NCBI RefSeq assembly: GCF_003058325.1
Contig: NZ_CP028843.1
Coordinates: 5,015,001-5,079,000, forward strand
From: Methylobacterium currus
Lineage (GTDB): Bacteria; Pseudomonadota; Alphaproteobacteria; Rhizobiales; Beijerinckiaceae
Reading direction: 5' to 3'
DNA: 64,000 nt
Shown here: positions 39,650-48,319 of the stretch, piece after piece
Numbering within the stretch: position 1 is the stretch's first letter
How the letters are laid out: the number at the start of each line of letters is the position of its first letter
Translations under genes and position numbers: made by a program
Notes under the pieces: model-generated
Database searches by the model: none
Told to the model about the DNA's origin: nothing
The model's input: the letters and a program-made list of their open reading frames with translations, nothing else

Positions 39650-40882
39650 ATGACACGTTTGAGCCGGGCGCTCGCCCGCACCACCGCGCTCGCCGCCGGT
39701 CTCGCTCTCGCGACCGCCGCACACGCCCAATCCCCCCAGAAGGGCGCCTCCGACGGCGTGGTGAAGATCGGCATCCTCAACGACCAGTCCGGCGTCTACG
39801 CCGATTTCGGCGGCCGCGGCTCGGTCGAGGCGGCGAAGATGGCGGTCGAGGATTTCGGGGGCAAGGTCCTCGACGTGCCGGTGCAGATCGTCGACGCCGA
39901 CCACCAGAACAAGCCGGACATCGCCTCGAACATCGCCCGGCAATGGTACGACACCGACCGTGTCGACGCGATCATGGAGCTGACCACCTCCTCGGTGGCG
40001 CTCGCGGTGCAGGGCCTGTCGAAGGAGAAGCGCAAGATCACGATCGTGGACGGTGCGGCCACCTCGGACCTCACCGGCAAGCAGTGCACGCCCTACGGCT
40101 TCCACTGGGCCTACGACACCCACGCGCTGGCGGTCGGCACCGGCGGCTCGCTGGTCGAGACCGGCGGCGACACCTGGTTCTTCCTCACCGCCGACTACGC
40201 CTTCGGCACCGCGCTCCAGGCCGACGTCACCCAGTACGTGACCCAGAAGGGCGGCAAGGTGGTGGGCGCCGTGCGCCATCCCTTGAGCGCGCAGGACTTC
40301 TCGTCGTTCCTGCTCCAGGCGCAAGGATCGGGGGCCAAGATCGTCGGGCTGGCCAATGCCGGCCTCGACACCTCGAACGCGATCAAGCAGGCGGCGGAAT
40401 TCGGCATCGTCCAGGGCGGCCAGCGCCTCGCGGCCCTGCTGTTCACGCTAGCGGAAGTCCACGGTCTCGGCCTCAAGGCGGCGCAGGGCATCGTGCTGAC
40501 CGAGGGCTATTACTGGGACCTCGACGACCAGGCGCGCGGCTTCGCCAAGCGCTTCATGGCCAAGACCGGCAAGATGCCGAACATGATCCAGGCCGGCACC
40601 TACTCCTCGGTGCTGCACTACCTGAAGGCCGTGAAGGCCGCCGGCACCGACGACACCGACGCCGTGGCCGCCAAGATGCGCGAGCTGAAGGTCGACGACT
40701 TCTTCGGCCGCGGCGGCACCGTTCAGGCCAATGGCCGCATGGTCCACGACATGTACCTGTTCCAGGTCAAGTCGCCGACCGAGTCGAAGGCGCCGTGGGA
40801 CTACTACAAGCTGCTCGCCACGATTCCCGGCGACAAGGCCTTCCTCTCGGCCAAGGCCAGCGGCTGCCCGCTGACGCAGTGA
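39650..40882 (+). CDS. Branched-chain-type ABC transporter substrate-binding protein
   Basis: A 410-residue periplasmic binding protein with a signal peptide ([17 protein letters not shown]) and the Peripla_BP_6 opening [19 protein letters not shown]. It resembles the protein at 5720-6955 throughout, including KLGVLTDLSG versus [10 protein letters not shown] and the shared MYLFQVK block near the C-terminus, so the two are paralogues. A GGGGAGGA site precedes the ATG. No permease or ATPase genes are adjacent and the ligand is unknown. A long hairpin follows the stop. Confidence 0.9.
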   Translation: MTRLSRALARTTALAAGLALATAAHAQSPQKGASDGVVKIGILNDQSGVYADFGGRGSVEAAKMAVEDFGGKVLDVPVQIVDADHQNKPDIASNIARQWYDTDRVDAIMELTTSSVALAVQGLSKEKRKITIVDGAATSDLTGKQCTPYGFHWAYDTHALAVGTGGSLVETGGDTWFFLTADYAFGTALQADVTQYVTQKGGKVVGAVRHPLSAQDFSSFLLQAQGSGAKIVGLANAGLDTSNAIKQAAEFGIVQGGQRLAALLFTLAEVHGLGLKAAQGIVLTEGYYWDLDDQARGFAKRFMAKTGKMPNMIQAGTYSSVLHYLKAVKAAGTDDTDAVAAKMRELKVDDFFGRGGTVQANGRMVHDMYLFQVKSPTESKAPWDYYKLLATIPGDKAFLSAKASGCPLTQ

Positions 40883-40925
40883 GGGCGAAGGGACCTCGGC
40901 GAGGACCTTGACACGTCACAGGGTC

Positions 40926-40959
40926 ATCCCGGGCCTCGCCGCAGGCGAGCGCCCGGGAT
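40926..40959 (+). terminator. Long hairpin after binding-protein gene
   Basis: The arms ATCCCGGGC-CTCGCC and GGCGAG-C-GCCCGGGAT pair over 15 bases with a single bulged C and a GCA loop, 44 bases after the stop. There is no T tract. It may be a terminator or a REP-type element. Confidence 0.55.
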
Positions 40960-40969
40960 CCCGAGCTTG

Positions 40970-41284
40970 TTACGGATTCGAGGCGAGTCGAGGGGCTTGC
41001 TTGACCGCCGGACGGACGAAGGCGACGAGGGTTGGCCCGGTCGGGGCGTAGCGCTCGTCATGCTGAACGAGCCTGCCCAGGCGGGTGGCCCAGGGACGGC
41101 AGCGATCAACCGCCCGTCGCGGCGGGACCAGCACGGAGCTTTGCGTGGCCGCAGGCAGCTCGCGACGCTCCGGCTCGATGCCGGGGGCGCGGACGGCCAT
41201 GGCCCGCGTCTTCCCGGTGTAGCCCCGATCGACGAAGGCGACCGCGACACGTTTGCCGGTGGTCGAGGGCACGGCCCCGGTCAA
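40970..41284 (-). pseudogene. IS5-family transposase remnant (C-terminal part)
   Basis: The minus-strand frame reads VAVAFVDRGYTGKTRAMAV, then RRELPAATQSSVLVPPRRAV and a degraded WATRLGRLVQHDERYAPTGP with KQAPRL near the end. This parallels the C-terminal half of IS5-family transposases (FVDQGYTG, then LP-RRWVVERSFAW, RLVKDYERY and MLKQAARL in intact members). The catalytic VVERSFAW block has become AVDRCRPW, and the N-terminal half is missing or unreadable. No flanking inverted repeats or target duplication could be seen. It is non-functional. Confidence 0.65.
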
Positions 41285-41534
41285 GCGGCCGCGCTGGCGT
41301 TGATGTCACTTGACTGGCTCTTGGACGGCGAGACGGGCACCCGCGCCCGTGCATGATCCGGTATCCGAGCCGAGCCCCGACCCTCGACCCTCGAACCGAT
41401 GGCGGATCAAGGCGTTCGCAGAAGGGACGGGAAGGGCGATGCGCTCGTGGTGCAGGGCGTGACCCGGCGCGTCGCCTCTCGCGACGACGACCGGGCATCC
41501 TCCGCATGACGCGTCAGCGCCGGTGATGCACCAT

Positions 41535-41579
41535 CACACCACGAGATTGCACACCACGAGATTGCACACCCCGAGACTG
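41535..41579. repeat. Tandem repeat, 3 x 15 bp
   Basis: CACACCACGAGATTG occurs twice exactly and a third time as CACACCCCGAGACTG, followed by a partial fourth copy. It lies in the decayed intergenic region between the IS relic and the dispersed repeat, with no gene or promoter nearby that it clearly affects. Confidence 0.8.
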
Positions 41580-41657
41580 CACACTCCCCGGGAACATCCA
41601 GGCCCACGCAGTGGCCGGCCTGCGCGAGGCCATCGAGGCGGCGGGTTTTCCCACCCG

Positions 41658-41745
41658 CGCCCTCATCCTGAGGCACCGAAGCCCAGCGGAGGCCTCGACG
41701 GACGCCTCCAGGTATCGCTCGGACTGCTGGAGCGCTTCTTCGAGG
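41658..41745. repeat. Dispersed intergenic repeat, copy B
   Basis: The blocks CTCATCCTGAGG, then GGAGGCCTCGA and GCCTCCAG, and later CTGGAGCGCTTCTTCGAGGCC, parallel those at 7046-7185. Like copy A it can form a hairpin from the CCTCGA and TCGAGG parts. It lies about 100 bases beyond the dgt stop. Confidence 0.45.
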
Positions 41746-41842
41746 CCGGATCGTGCAGCGATCTCCGATCGCAGGCCATCTCCGGATGAAGGCGAGGAGG
41801 GGATGAAGCGGAGCGAGTGGCCGGGAAGGCCAGCAAGCCCCC

Positions 41843-43078
41843 TCATCCCTCCGACCCCGGCCAGATCACCCAGTGAAGGTCCGGCGTCTCGGGAAACAGC
41901 CGGCGGTGCTGGCTCACCGCGTAATTGTCGGTCATGCCGGCGATGAAGTCGGCGACGCGGCGCAGGGTGCGGGGATCGTCGGGGCCGGACAGGCCGGCAC
42001 TCCACTCCTCGGGCATCCGGGTCGGGTCGCGCCGGAAGGCGGAGAACAGATCCTCGACGAGCGAGGCGGCGCGCCGGCGCACCGCCATCACGCCGGGATG
42101 CCGGTACATCCGGGCGAACAGGAAGGTCTTGATGTCCCGGTCGGCCGCCGCCATCGCCTCCGAGAACGCGACCACCGGGTCGGCGGCGTGGCGGATCGCG
42201 GCGGCGTCGGCGGGCTGCAGCCGGTCGAGGCGCCGCCCGGCCTCGGCGATCACGTCTTCGACGAAGCGGGTGATGACCCGGCGGGCAAGCTCGTGCACCA
42301 CCCGCGAGCGCTCCAGGCCCGGATAGAGGCTCCCGATCTCGTCGAGGAGGCCGGCGAGGAACGGCACCTCCGTCAGGTCGTCGAGGGCGAAGAGGTCGGC
42401 CCGCAAGCCGTCGTCGAGGTCGTGGGCGTCGTAGGCGATGTCGTCGGCCAGGGCCGCCACCTGGGCCTCGGGGCCGGCGAAGGTCGCGAGCTCCAGGTCG
42501 TTCTGGGCGTTGTACTCGGTGATCGCCACCGGGATGCCGGCTTTCGCGTAATGCGGCGTCGGCCGGCCGTCCCGGGTCAGGAGCGGGCCGTTGTGCTTGA
42601 CCAGCCCCTCCAGCGTCTCCCAGGTCAGGTTGAGCCCGTCGAAGGTGGCGTAGCGCCGCTCCAGCCGGGTCACCAGCCGCAGGGCCTGGGCGTTGTGGTC
42701 GAAGCCGCCATGCTCGGCCATGCAGGCATGCAGAGCGTCCTCGCCGGTATGGCCGAAGGGGGTGTGGCCGAGGTCGTGGGCGAGCGCCAGGGCCTCGGCC
42801 AAATCCTCGTCGAGGCCCAGCGCCCGGGCGAGCGCCCGGGCGATCTGGCTCACCTCCAGGGTGTGGGTCAGGCGGGTGCGGTAATGGTCGCCCTCGTGGT
42901 GGACGAACACTTGCGTCTTGTGCTTGAGGCGTCGGAAGGCGGCCGAATGCACGATCCGGTCGCGGTCGCGCTGGAAGTCGGTGCGGGTCGGCGAGGGGCT
43001 TTCCGGGATCAGCCGCCCGCGCGACGCGTACGGATCGCTGCCGTAGGAGGCCCGCCAGCGCTCGCCTGTCCGTCTCAC
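41843..43078 (-). CDS. dgt: Deoxyguanosinetriphosphate triphosphohydrolase-like protein
   Basis: A 411-residue HD-domain hydrolase that converts dNTPs, typically dGTP, to nucleosides and triphosphate. The HD motif is visible: His in [15 protein letters not shown], then [13 protein letters not shown], and Asp in [15 protein letters not shown]. The start is taken as the GTG at 43078 with GATGAGGG ahead of it, because ATGs further upstream (43138, 43159) lie within a set of tandem hairpin repeats. Length matches the type 2 family. Divergent from erpA. Confidence 0.9.
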   Translation of the reverse strand: MRRTGERWRASYGSDPYASRGRLIPESPSPTRTDFQRDRDRIVHSAAFRRLKHKTQVFVHHEGDHYRTRLTHTLEVSQIARALARALGLDEDLAEALALAHDLGHTPFGHTGEDALHACMAEHGGFDHNAQALRLVTRLERRYATFDGLNLTWETLEGLVKHNGPLLTRDGRPTPHYAKAGIPVAITEYNAQNDLELATFAGPEAQVAALADDIAYDAHDLDDGLRADLFALDDLTEVPFLAGLLDEIGSLYPGLERSRVVHELARRVITRFVEDVIAEAGRRLDRLQPADAAAIRHAADPVVAFSEAMAAADRDIKTFLFARMYRHPGVMAVRRRAASLVEDLFSAFRRDPTRMPEEWSAGLSGPDDPRTLRRVADFIAGMTDNYAVSQHRRLFPETPDLHWVIWPGSEG

Positions 43079-43100
43079 GTTCCAGCCCTCATCGCCACCC

Positions 43101-43210
43101 GTGCGCCGCTGTTGCGGGCGCACGGCACCCCCATTCATGCGCCGCTGACGCAGGCGCACGGCAACCCCTGCCCGTTCATGCGCCGCTGTTGCGGCGCAGG
43201 CCGTCCATTC
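43101..43210. repeat. Three tandem hairpin repeats between dgt and erpA
   Basis: Three related units begin at 43101, 43137 and 43178. Each opens with (G/A)TGCGCCGCTG, closes a hairpin with GGCGCA or a variant, and ends in CCATTC or CCGTTC. Unit lengths are 36, 41 and 33 bases. They fill the space between divergent genes, so promoters for both must lie within or beside them. The hairpins would form in either transcript leader. Confidence 0.75.
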
Positions 43211-43254
43211 TTATGTTGCCATCGCACGTCGGACCCCCACCCGAGAAGCCGTCG

Positions 43255-43581
43255 ATGACCCCGATCACCCTGACGCCCCGCGCCGCCCGCCGCATCAACG
43301 AGATCATGGGCGCCGAGCCCCCGGGCTCGATGCTGCGCATCAGCGTGAATGGCGGCGGCTGCTCCGGGTTCCAGTACGCCTTCGACATCGCGAAGGACCG
43401 CGCCGCGGACGACCTGGCGGTGGAGCGGGACGGCGCCACGGTGCTGGTCGATCCCACCTCCCTCCCGTACATGGAGGGCGCGACGATCGATTTCGTCAAC
43501 GACCTGATCGGCCAGTCGTTCAAGATCGAGAACCCGCAGGCCACCGCCTCCTGCGGCTGCGGTACCTCGTTCTCCCTGTAA
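43255..43581 (+). CDS. erpA: Iron-sulfur cluster insertion protein ErpA
   Basis: A 108-residue A-type Fe-S carrier (HesB/IscA family). The three cluster-binding cysteines are in GGGCSGFQYAF and the C-terminal CGCGTSF. The start at MTPITLTPRAARRINEIM matches family length; an in-frame ATG upstream adds a Pro-rich head. The protein hands Fe-S clusters to apo-enzymes. The tandem hairpin repeats lie in its 5' region. Confidence 0.94.
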   Translation: MTPITLTPRAARRINEIMGAEPPGSMLRISVNGGGCSGFQYAFDIAKDRAADDLAVERDGATVLVDPTSLPYMEGATIDFVNDLIGQSFKIENPQATASCGCGTSFSL

Positions 43582-43613
43582 TCCCGCCTGCCACGATTCC
43601 GGGACGCTCCGCC

Positions 43614-45488
43614 ATGACCCGCTTCTCGACAACGGGCGTGGCCCGGGCCGCGCTCGGCGCTTTCGCCTGCGCGACGCTGACGGCCGCCCTGCCGGCAGTG
43701 CCGCCCTTCGCCGGCCCGGCGCAGGCTCAGGGTCCTGCGACTCCCGGCACGCCGACCCAGGACGCCGTGGCCCAAGGCGCCGTCGCCCCGGGCGCTTCGG
43801 TCGCCCTCGACGATGTCGTGCTGCCGCTCGGGCCCGTCACCTTGAAGGCGCCGAAGCTCGAGCTGCGCGGCACCGCGCTCTCGCGGGATGAGGCGCGGGC
43901 GATTCTCGACCCGGCAGGTCCCGCGCCCTGGCGGACCCGTCTCGAGAAGCTCTCCGCCCGCGAGATCGTGATCCCGGTCCTGCGGGTCGAGCAGCCGGCC
44001 GGCGGGCGGGTGCAGGTCGCGGTCTATCACGACGTCGTCGCCCGGGACGTGGCGGCGGGCCGGATCGGCACGCTGGAGGCCGGCGGTGCCGTCCTGACGG
44101 TCGAGGGGCCGGGCCCCGACGCCGCCGGCGCCTATGGCCGGCTCAACGCCCGCGAGGTCGATCTGGCCGGCCTCGCGCGCCTGTTCACCGAGCCCGGCGG
44201 TCCCGATGCGGCGCCGATCCGCGTCTATGGCGGCGTCACCGCCGAGGACATCGCCCTGACCGGCCCCGATGGGGCGGCGTTGCGCATCGCCCGCATCGAC
44301 GCCCGCGACCTCGTCGGCCGGCCGACCACGATCCCGTGGGCGGAGTCGGTTCGGGCTCTGGCGGAGGGCGCCGGCCAAGGAACCGGCCGAATGGAGGGGC
44401 CGGAGCGCTCCCGCCTGTCGGGCCTCGCCGCCGACCTGCTCGACGGAATCAGCATCGGCGGGCTGGAGATCGGCGGCATTACCTTCGCGGCGCCCGGCGG
44501 CGGCCCCAAGCCGAGCCCGATCCAGGCGAGCCTTGCCCGGATCACTTACGGCACCGAGGAGGGTGCGGGCCGGATGAAGGCCGAGGGCCTGTCGGTCGAT
44601 GCCCCGGCCGGCCGCGTCGCCCTGAAGGGCCTGACCCTCTCCGGCCTGTCGCTCAAGCCGGTGCTGGAGGGCCTGCGCCGCGCCGCCGCCGGCCCGCTCG
44701 ACCAGGCCGAGCTGCGCCGCTATGCCCCGGGGCTCGGCCGCCTCGCCCTGGAAAACCTCGACGTCGACCTGCCGGCGCAGGCCTCAGCCCGGGATCCGCT
44801 GGCCGCCTCGGGCCCCATGCGCTTCGCCGTGCGCAGCGCCGACCTCGCCATGAGCGAGCCGCGCGACGGCGTGCCGACCGCCTCGCGCCTGGCCTTCGAC
44901 GGCTTCACCTGCGCGGTCCCGCCCGGCACCACGGCCCCGGTCCTCGCCGACCTGGCGGGCCTTGGCTACACCGCCCTCGATCTCTCCGGCACCGTCGACG
45001 CCCGTTGGGACGAGGCCACCCGGGAGGTCACCTTCCGGGACGTGACCTTCACCGGCAAGGACATGGGCACCGCGCGGATCACCGGCACGATCGGCGGGAT
45101 CGGCAAGGAGGTGTTCGACCCCGAGCCGATGGTCTCCTCCCTGGCGCTTCTCGGCGCCAGCGCCAAGTCCCTGGCGCTCACCCTCGAGAACGGGGGCCTG
45201 TTCCAGCGCTTCGTCGATCAGCAGGCCAAGGCCCAGAGCCTGAAGCCCGAGGAGCTGCAGCGCGAATACGGCACCGCCGCGATGCTGGGGATCCCGGCGG
45301 TCCTCGGCGGCTCGCCCTCCGCCAAGGCGCTGGGCCAGGCGGTGTCGCGCTTCGTCGTCAAGCCCGGCCGCCTCTCGGTCAGCGCCGCCGCCAAGGATCC
45401 CGGCGGGCTCGGGCTGATGGATTTCAGCACCGCTCCCAGCCCCGGCAAGATCTTCGACCGCCTGACCGTGAACGCCACGGCGGAGTGA
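43614..45488 (+). CDS. Large exported protein of unknown function
   Basis: A 624-residue protein I cannot assign. It has a signal peptide (ALGAFACATLTAALPAVPPF, cleavage near AQAQG at about residue 42) and no other membrane segment. The body alternates beta-rich lines such as VTLKAPKLELRG, VRVYGGVTAEDIALTG and LSGLSLKPVLEGL with Ala-rich turns, like a long periplasmic beta protein. It begins 32 bases after erpA and could be co-transcribed. Similar proteins probably occur in related genomes. Confidence 0.75.
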   Translation: MTRFSTTGVARAALGAFACATLTAALPAVPPFAGPAQAQGPATPGTPTQDAVAQGAVAPGASVALDDVVLPLGPVTLKAPKLELRGTALSRDEARAILDPAGPAPWRTRLEKLSAREIVIPVLRVEQPAGGRVQVAVYHDVVARDVAAGRIGTLEAGGAVLTVEGPGPDAAGAYGRLNAREVDLAGLARLFTEPGGPDAAPIRVYGGVTAEDIALTGPDGAALRIARIDARDLVGRPTTIPWAESVRALAEGAGQGTGRMEGPERSRLSGLAADLLDGISIGGLEIGGITFAAPGGGPKPSPIQASLARITYGTEEGAGRMKAEGLSVDAPAGRVALKGLTLSGLSLKPVLEGLRRAAAGPLDQAELRRYAPGLGRLALENLDVDLPAQASARDPLAASGPMRFAVRSADLAMSEPRDGVPTASRLAFDGFTCAVPPGTTAPVLADLAGLGYTALDLSGTVDARWDEATREVTFRDVTFTGKDMGTARITGTIGGIGKEVFDPEPMVSSLALLGASAKSLALTLENGGLFQRFVDQQAKAQSLKPEELQREYGTAAMLGIPAVLGGSPSAKALGQAVSRFVVKPGRLSVSAAAKDPGGLGLMDFSTAPSPGKIFDRLTVNATAE

Positions 45489-45516
45489 GCGCTCGCGGCT
45501 CGCCCCGGCGATCCGG

Positions 45517-45879
45517 TCACGGGATCTGCAGCCGCCACTTCGTCTCCCGGTAGCTCTCCGGGCTCGTGGCGGCGGGCTTCGCGCCGGCACCGCCGGTCGC
45601 CTTGGGCACCGGGCTCAGGGCGTCGCGGCCGGGCGGCGGGCGGCGCTCGGCCCGCTGCTTCTGGGCGGTGGGGTCGAAGGTGGCGGCCGGTCGCGATTGC
45701 CGCGCGCTCTCCAGGCACAGCCTCTGGGCCGTCGGATCGGCGATCAGCGTGCAGTTGGCGACGTCGTTTGTCGCCGGCACGGCCTGCGCGACGGCCTCCG
45801 TCGCGGCGAGAACCGCCGGGGCGACTGCCACCAGGGTAAGTGCCGCCAAATGGAACAGGCGCGGTCCGTGCGACGACAT
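45517..45879 (-). CDS. Small exported hypothetical protein
   Basis: A 120-residue protein with a signal peptide (LAALTLVAVAPAVLAATEAVAQA). The mature part has two cysteines (NCTLIADPTAQRLCLES) likely forming a disulfide, then a basic Pro-rich tail ending ESYRETKWRLQIP. The ATG at 45879 follows GGGAGAAGG; the in-frame extension upstream is not needed. Function unknown. Confidence 0.65.
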   Translation of the reverse strand: MSSHGPRLFHLAALTLVAVAPAVLAATEAVAQAVPATNDVANCTLIADPTAQRLCLESARQSRPAATFDPTAQKQRAERRPPPGRDALSPVPKATGGAGAKPAATSPESYRETKWRLQIP

Positions 45880-45969
45880 GGCCTTCTCCCAAAGATGAAT
45901 GAACCGTAAAACGACAGGCCACCTTGCTTCGACCCGGGGCCCGTGTTGCGATGCATCAACGATCCACCG

Positions 45970-46031
45970 CCTCGTCATGTTTCATGATAAATTAATCTTA
46001 CTGTTGAATTAACCATGAGACACATCTCATG
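45970..46031. promoter_or_regulatory. A/T-rich leader and inverted repeat before csgG-like gene
   Basis: An unusually A/T-rich patch (about 45975-46015) is followed by an exact inverted repeat CATGAGA-CACA-TCTCATG at 46014-46031, about 30 bases before the csgG-like start. The patch is a good candidate for promoter binding and silencing; the dyad may be an operator or lie in the message leader. Confidence 0.45.
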
Positions 46032-46062
46032 GTGACGCCGGGACGGCGCGAGGTCGATCGTG

Positions 46063-47124
46063 ATGAGACGGATGCGCTCCCTCGCCCTCGGGCTGTCGCT
46101 CCTCGGCCTGCCGTCGCTCCTCGGGGCCTGTGCGCGCTACGACTATACCGGCTCGCTCGGGATCCGCCCGGCGGTCGGCAACCTCACCATGACGGGCCAG
46201 GAGCTGGCCGCCCTGCCGCCGGCCCCGGCGGCGCCGCTCAACGTCGCGGTCTACGACTTCCAGGACCTGACCGGGCAGAACAAGTCCTCCGCCCGGGTCG
46301 GCTTCCCGGAATTTTCCCGCGCCATCACCCAGGGCGCCTCGACGATCCTGGTCGACGCGCTCAAGACCGCCGGTCAGGGGTGCTGGTTCAACGTGGTCGA
46401 GCGCGGCTACCTCGACAGCCTGCTGCGCGAGCGCAAGCTGATCCAGGACACCTACGCCTTCCTCAAGCGCGATCCCAAGGATCTGATCGACCCGCTGAAG
46501 TTCGCCGAGTACATCGTCACCGGCGGCGTCGTCTCCTACGACTCGCCGACCCAGGCGGTCGCCGCCAACGCGCTGTACGCGGGCTATGGCGGCGGCCTCA
46601 GTGCGAGCAAGGACCTCGTCACCGTCAACCTGCGCCTGGTGCGGGTGCGCGACGGGGTGGTCGTCACCTCGATCAACGCGTCGCGCCCGATCGTGACCGC
46701 GGGGGGCAATGCCAGCGTCACCCGCGTGCTCGGTCGCCGCGTCCTCGACGCCCAGGTCTCCGGCAGCGTCCAGGAGGCGGTGCAGACCGCGGTGCGCGAG
46801 GCGATCGAGGCCGGCGTCTCAGAGCTGGTGCGCCAGGGTAGCGAGCGCGGCATCTGGATCCGCAAGGTTCCGCCCTCCCCTACCCCGGCCTCCGACCGCA
46901 AGCCGTTGGCCCGCGCCATCCGCAAGCCGGACGGTGTGCGCCGGTCCGAGGCGACGCCCCTGCCCGTCGCCGCGCTGCCGCCGGCGCAGGTCTCCGACGC
47001 GGCACCGGCCGGGACGCTCGCCCCCGCGGGGCGCCTCGCCGAGTTCCGGGGCACCTTTGTCGAGGGCATACCGGCCCCGACGGTGATCGCGGCCTACGAT
47101 ACCGCGCGGCTGGCGATGCGGTGA
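46063..47124 (+). CDS. csgG: CsgG-like curli secretion lipoprotein
   Basis: A 353-residue CsgG-family outer-membrane channel protein. The lipobox PSLLGAC places the modified Cys at residue 23. The core follows: VAVYDFQDLTGQNKSSARVG, then FSRAITQGASTILVDAL, WFNVVERGYLDSLLRERKLI and VTGGVVSYDS, the normal order of CsgG. The C-terminal ~85 residues are an added Pro/Ala-rich tail. It lies beside three genes for curlin-repeat proteins on the other strand, which supports a role in secreting them. CsgE and CsgF are not seen. Confidence 0.88.
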   Translation: MRRMRSLALGLSLLGLPSLLGACARYDYTGSLGIRPAVGNLTMTGQELAALPPAPAAPLNVAVYDFQDLTGQNKSSARVGFPEFSRAITQGASTILVDALKTAGQGCWFNVVERGYLDSLLRERKLIQDTYAFLKRDPKDLIDPLKFAEYIVTGGVVSYDSPTQAVAANALYAGYGGGLSASKDLVTVNLRLVRVRDGVVVTSINASRPIVTAGGNASVTRVLGRRVLDAQVSGSVQEAVQTAVREAIEAGVSELVRQGSERGIWIRKVPPSPTPASDRKPLARAIRKPDGVRRSEATPLPVAALPPAQVSDAAPAGTLAPAGRLAEFRGTFVEGIPAPTVIAAYDTARLAMR

Positions 47125-47130
47125 CGCCCG

Positions 47131-47481
47131 TCATGGCATCGCGGTCTGCTGGTTGCGCACCGCGTTCACGGCGCCCTGCTGGCGGATGTCGAGGTTCGGC
47201 GCGGCGCCGAGCTGGTAGACCGTCGCCCGGTTCGCCACGCCGGTCTGGCGGATGCTCAGGGGCGCCGGATCAGGACCGATCGCCACGATCTCGGTCACCG
47301 TCGTCCGGCCGGTCGTCGCCGTCAGGGTGCTGGAGCGGCTGTAGAACGGATTGCGCTCCTGGATGACGTAGACGTAGTTGCGCGCGCTGGTCTGCTGCAC
47401 CGCGACAGCCTGCGCCTCGGCGCGCCCGGCGTGAAGCTGCGCCCAGGCGGCCAGGCAGGCGACCATCATCGTACGCGTCAT
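47131..47481 (-). CDS. Curlin-repeat protein (CsgA/CsgB-like), short
   Basis: A 116-residue exported protein with a short signal peptide (VACLAAWAQLHAGRAEAQA). The C-terminal part carries two curlin-type repeats, LSIRQTGVANRATVYQLG and LDIRQQGAVNAVRNQQ, matching the x-Q-x-G-x2-N-x-A-x3-Q pattern of amyloid subunits. The N-terminal half (VYVIQERNPFYSRSS) is not repeat-like and could be a nucleation or adaptor part, as in CsgB. It lies beside csgG and two other curlin-like genes. Confidence 0.7.
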   Translation of the reverse strand: MTRTMMVACLAAWAQLHAGRAEAQAVAVQQTSARNYVYVIQERNPFYSRSSTLTATTGRTTVTEIVAIGPDPAPLSIRQTGVANRATVYQLGAAPNLDIRQQGAVNAVRNQQTAMP

Positions 47482-47551
47482 CGATCACTCCCGCGAACAG
47501 GCCGGGAGGGTCGCGCGGGCGGGTAAAGATTCCAGTCCGCGGCCGCACCGG

Positions 47552-47908
47552 TCACGGCATGCGAAGGGCGCCGCGCGGAAGGATGTTCTCGTACTGGCCG
47601 ATGAAGGCGGCGTTCGCACGTCCGGTCTGGGTGACGCTCGCGCGTGGGTTGGCGCCGGCCTGCATGATCCCGACCATGTTCGCCCGGCCAACCTGCGTGA
47701 CGTCCGTCGGCCGGACCTGCGGGCCGACCTGGACGGTGCCGTAGACGTTGGCCTGACGCATCTGCGTGATGGTCAGGGTCTGGCCGGCGGCCGCGCCCGC
47801 GGCGAGGCCCGCCGCCAGCCCGGCCAGCACGCCGAAGGCCCGCAGGCCCCTTGCAGGCGGACCGAGTCCCGCCGGACCAAGCGCTCTCATGAATTCCGGC
47901 GCCCACAT
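47552..47908 (-). CDS. Curlin-repeat protein (CsgA/CsgB-like)
   Basis: A 118-residue exported protein with a long hydrophobic signal (FGVLAGLAAGLAAGAAAGQ). The mature part has three curlin-like repeats: ITQMRQANVYGTVQVG, VTQVGRANMVGIMQAG and VTQTGRANAAFIGQYE. I use the ATG at 47908, which has GGGAG eight bases ahead; ATGs at 47926 and 47890 are alternatives. It lies 70 bases upstream of the preceding curlin-like gene on the same strand, so they are probably co-transcribed. Confidence 0.72.
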   Translation of the reverse strand: MWAPEFMRALGPAGLGPPARGLRAFGVLAGLAAGLAAGAAAGQTLTITQMRQANVYGTVQVGPQVRPTDVTQVGRANMVGIMQAGANPRASVTQTGRANAAFIGQYENILPRGALRMP

Positions 47909-48034
47909 GGCACTCGCTCCCGGCATGCCGCTCCCGCTGCAGTGGGCCCGCCGCCCGTGGCGGCGAGCCGTCGCGATGGCCCGGACGCCGCTCCCGAGCC
48001 CGGCGCGGCGTTGGCGGAATCGCGATCCGAGCCC

Positions 48035-48319
48035 CTACGGCATGTAGCTCGGACGCGGACCCGTCTGAATCACGCGGGCGCCGTTGGAGTAGCCGTACTG
48101 GCTGATGCCGGCGGCGTTGTCGGGACCGCGCTGGCGGATGCCGGCGCCGTTGAACGTGCCGTTCTGGTAAGTGATGGCGGTGTTGCTCTGGCCGCGCTGC
48201 CCCGTATAGGCACCGTTATACACGCCGTTCTGGTTGATGATAGCGGTGTTGCCGGCCACGGCGGCGGTCGCCGTCACCAGGGAGGCAACACCAACGGCGG
48301 CGAGAATGCGCAGATACAT
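48035..48319 (-). CDS. Curlin-like amyloid subunit
   Basis: A 94-residue exported protein with signal peptide (LAAVGVASLVTATAAVAG) and five successive curlin repeats: QNGVYNGA, QRGQSNTA, QNGTFNGA, QRGPDNAA and QYGYSNGA. Gln and Asn hold the ladder positions expected for a stacked beta-helix fibre. It is shorter than E. coli CsgA (about 150 residues) but has the same repeat count, because spacers are minimal. It is the best candidate for the main fibre subunit. A long A/T-rich space lies upstream. Confidence 0.8.
   Translation of the reverse strand: MYLRILAAVGVASLVTATAAVAGNTAIINQNGVYNGAYTGQRGQSNTAITYQNGTFNGAGIRQRGPDNAAGISQYGYSNGARVIQTGPRPSYMP

Larger units (their letters stand above)
40883..41842. 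other. Intergenic region with IS relic and repeats
   Basis: The 960 bases between the binding-protein gene and dgt, which converge, contain a long hairpin (40926-40959), a decayed IS5-family transposase (40970-41284), a 15-bp tandem repeat (41535-41579) and a second copy of the dispersed CTCATCCTGAGG repeat (about 41658-41745). I see no intact gene. It is the clearest patch of mobile or decaying DNA in the window. Confidence 0.6.

Noticed and set aside
41535..41579. A CRISPR-like short array
   Set aside because: The units are contiguous 15-mers with no spacers, so this is a simple tandem repeat and not a CRISPR.
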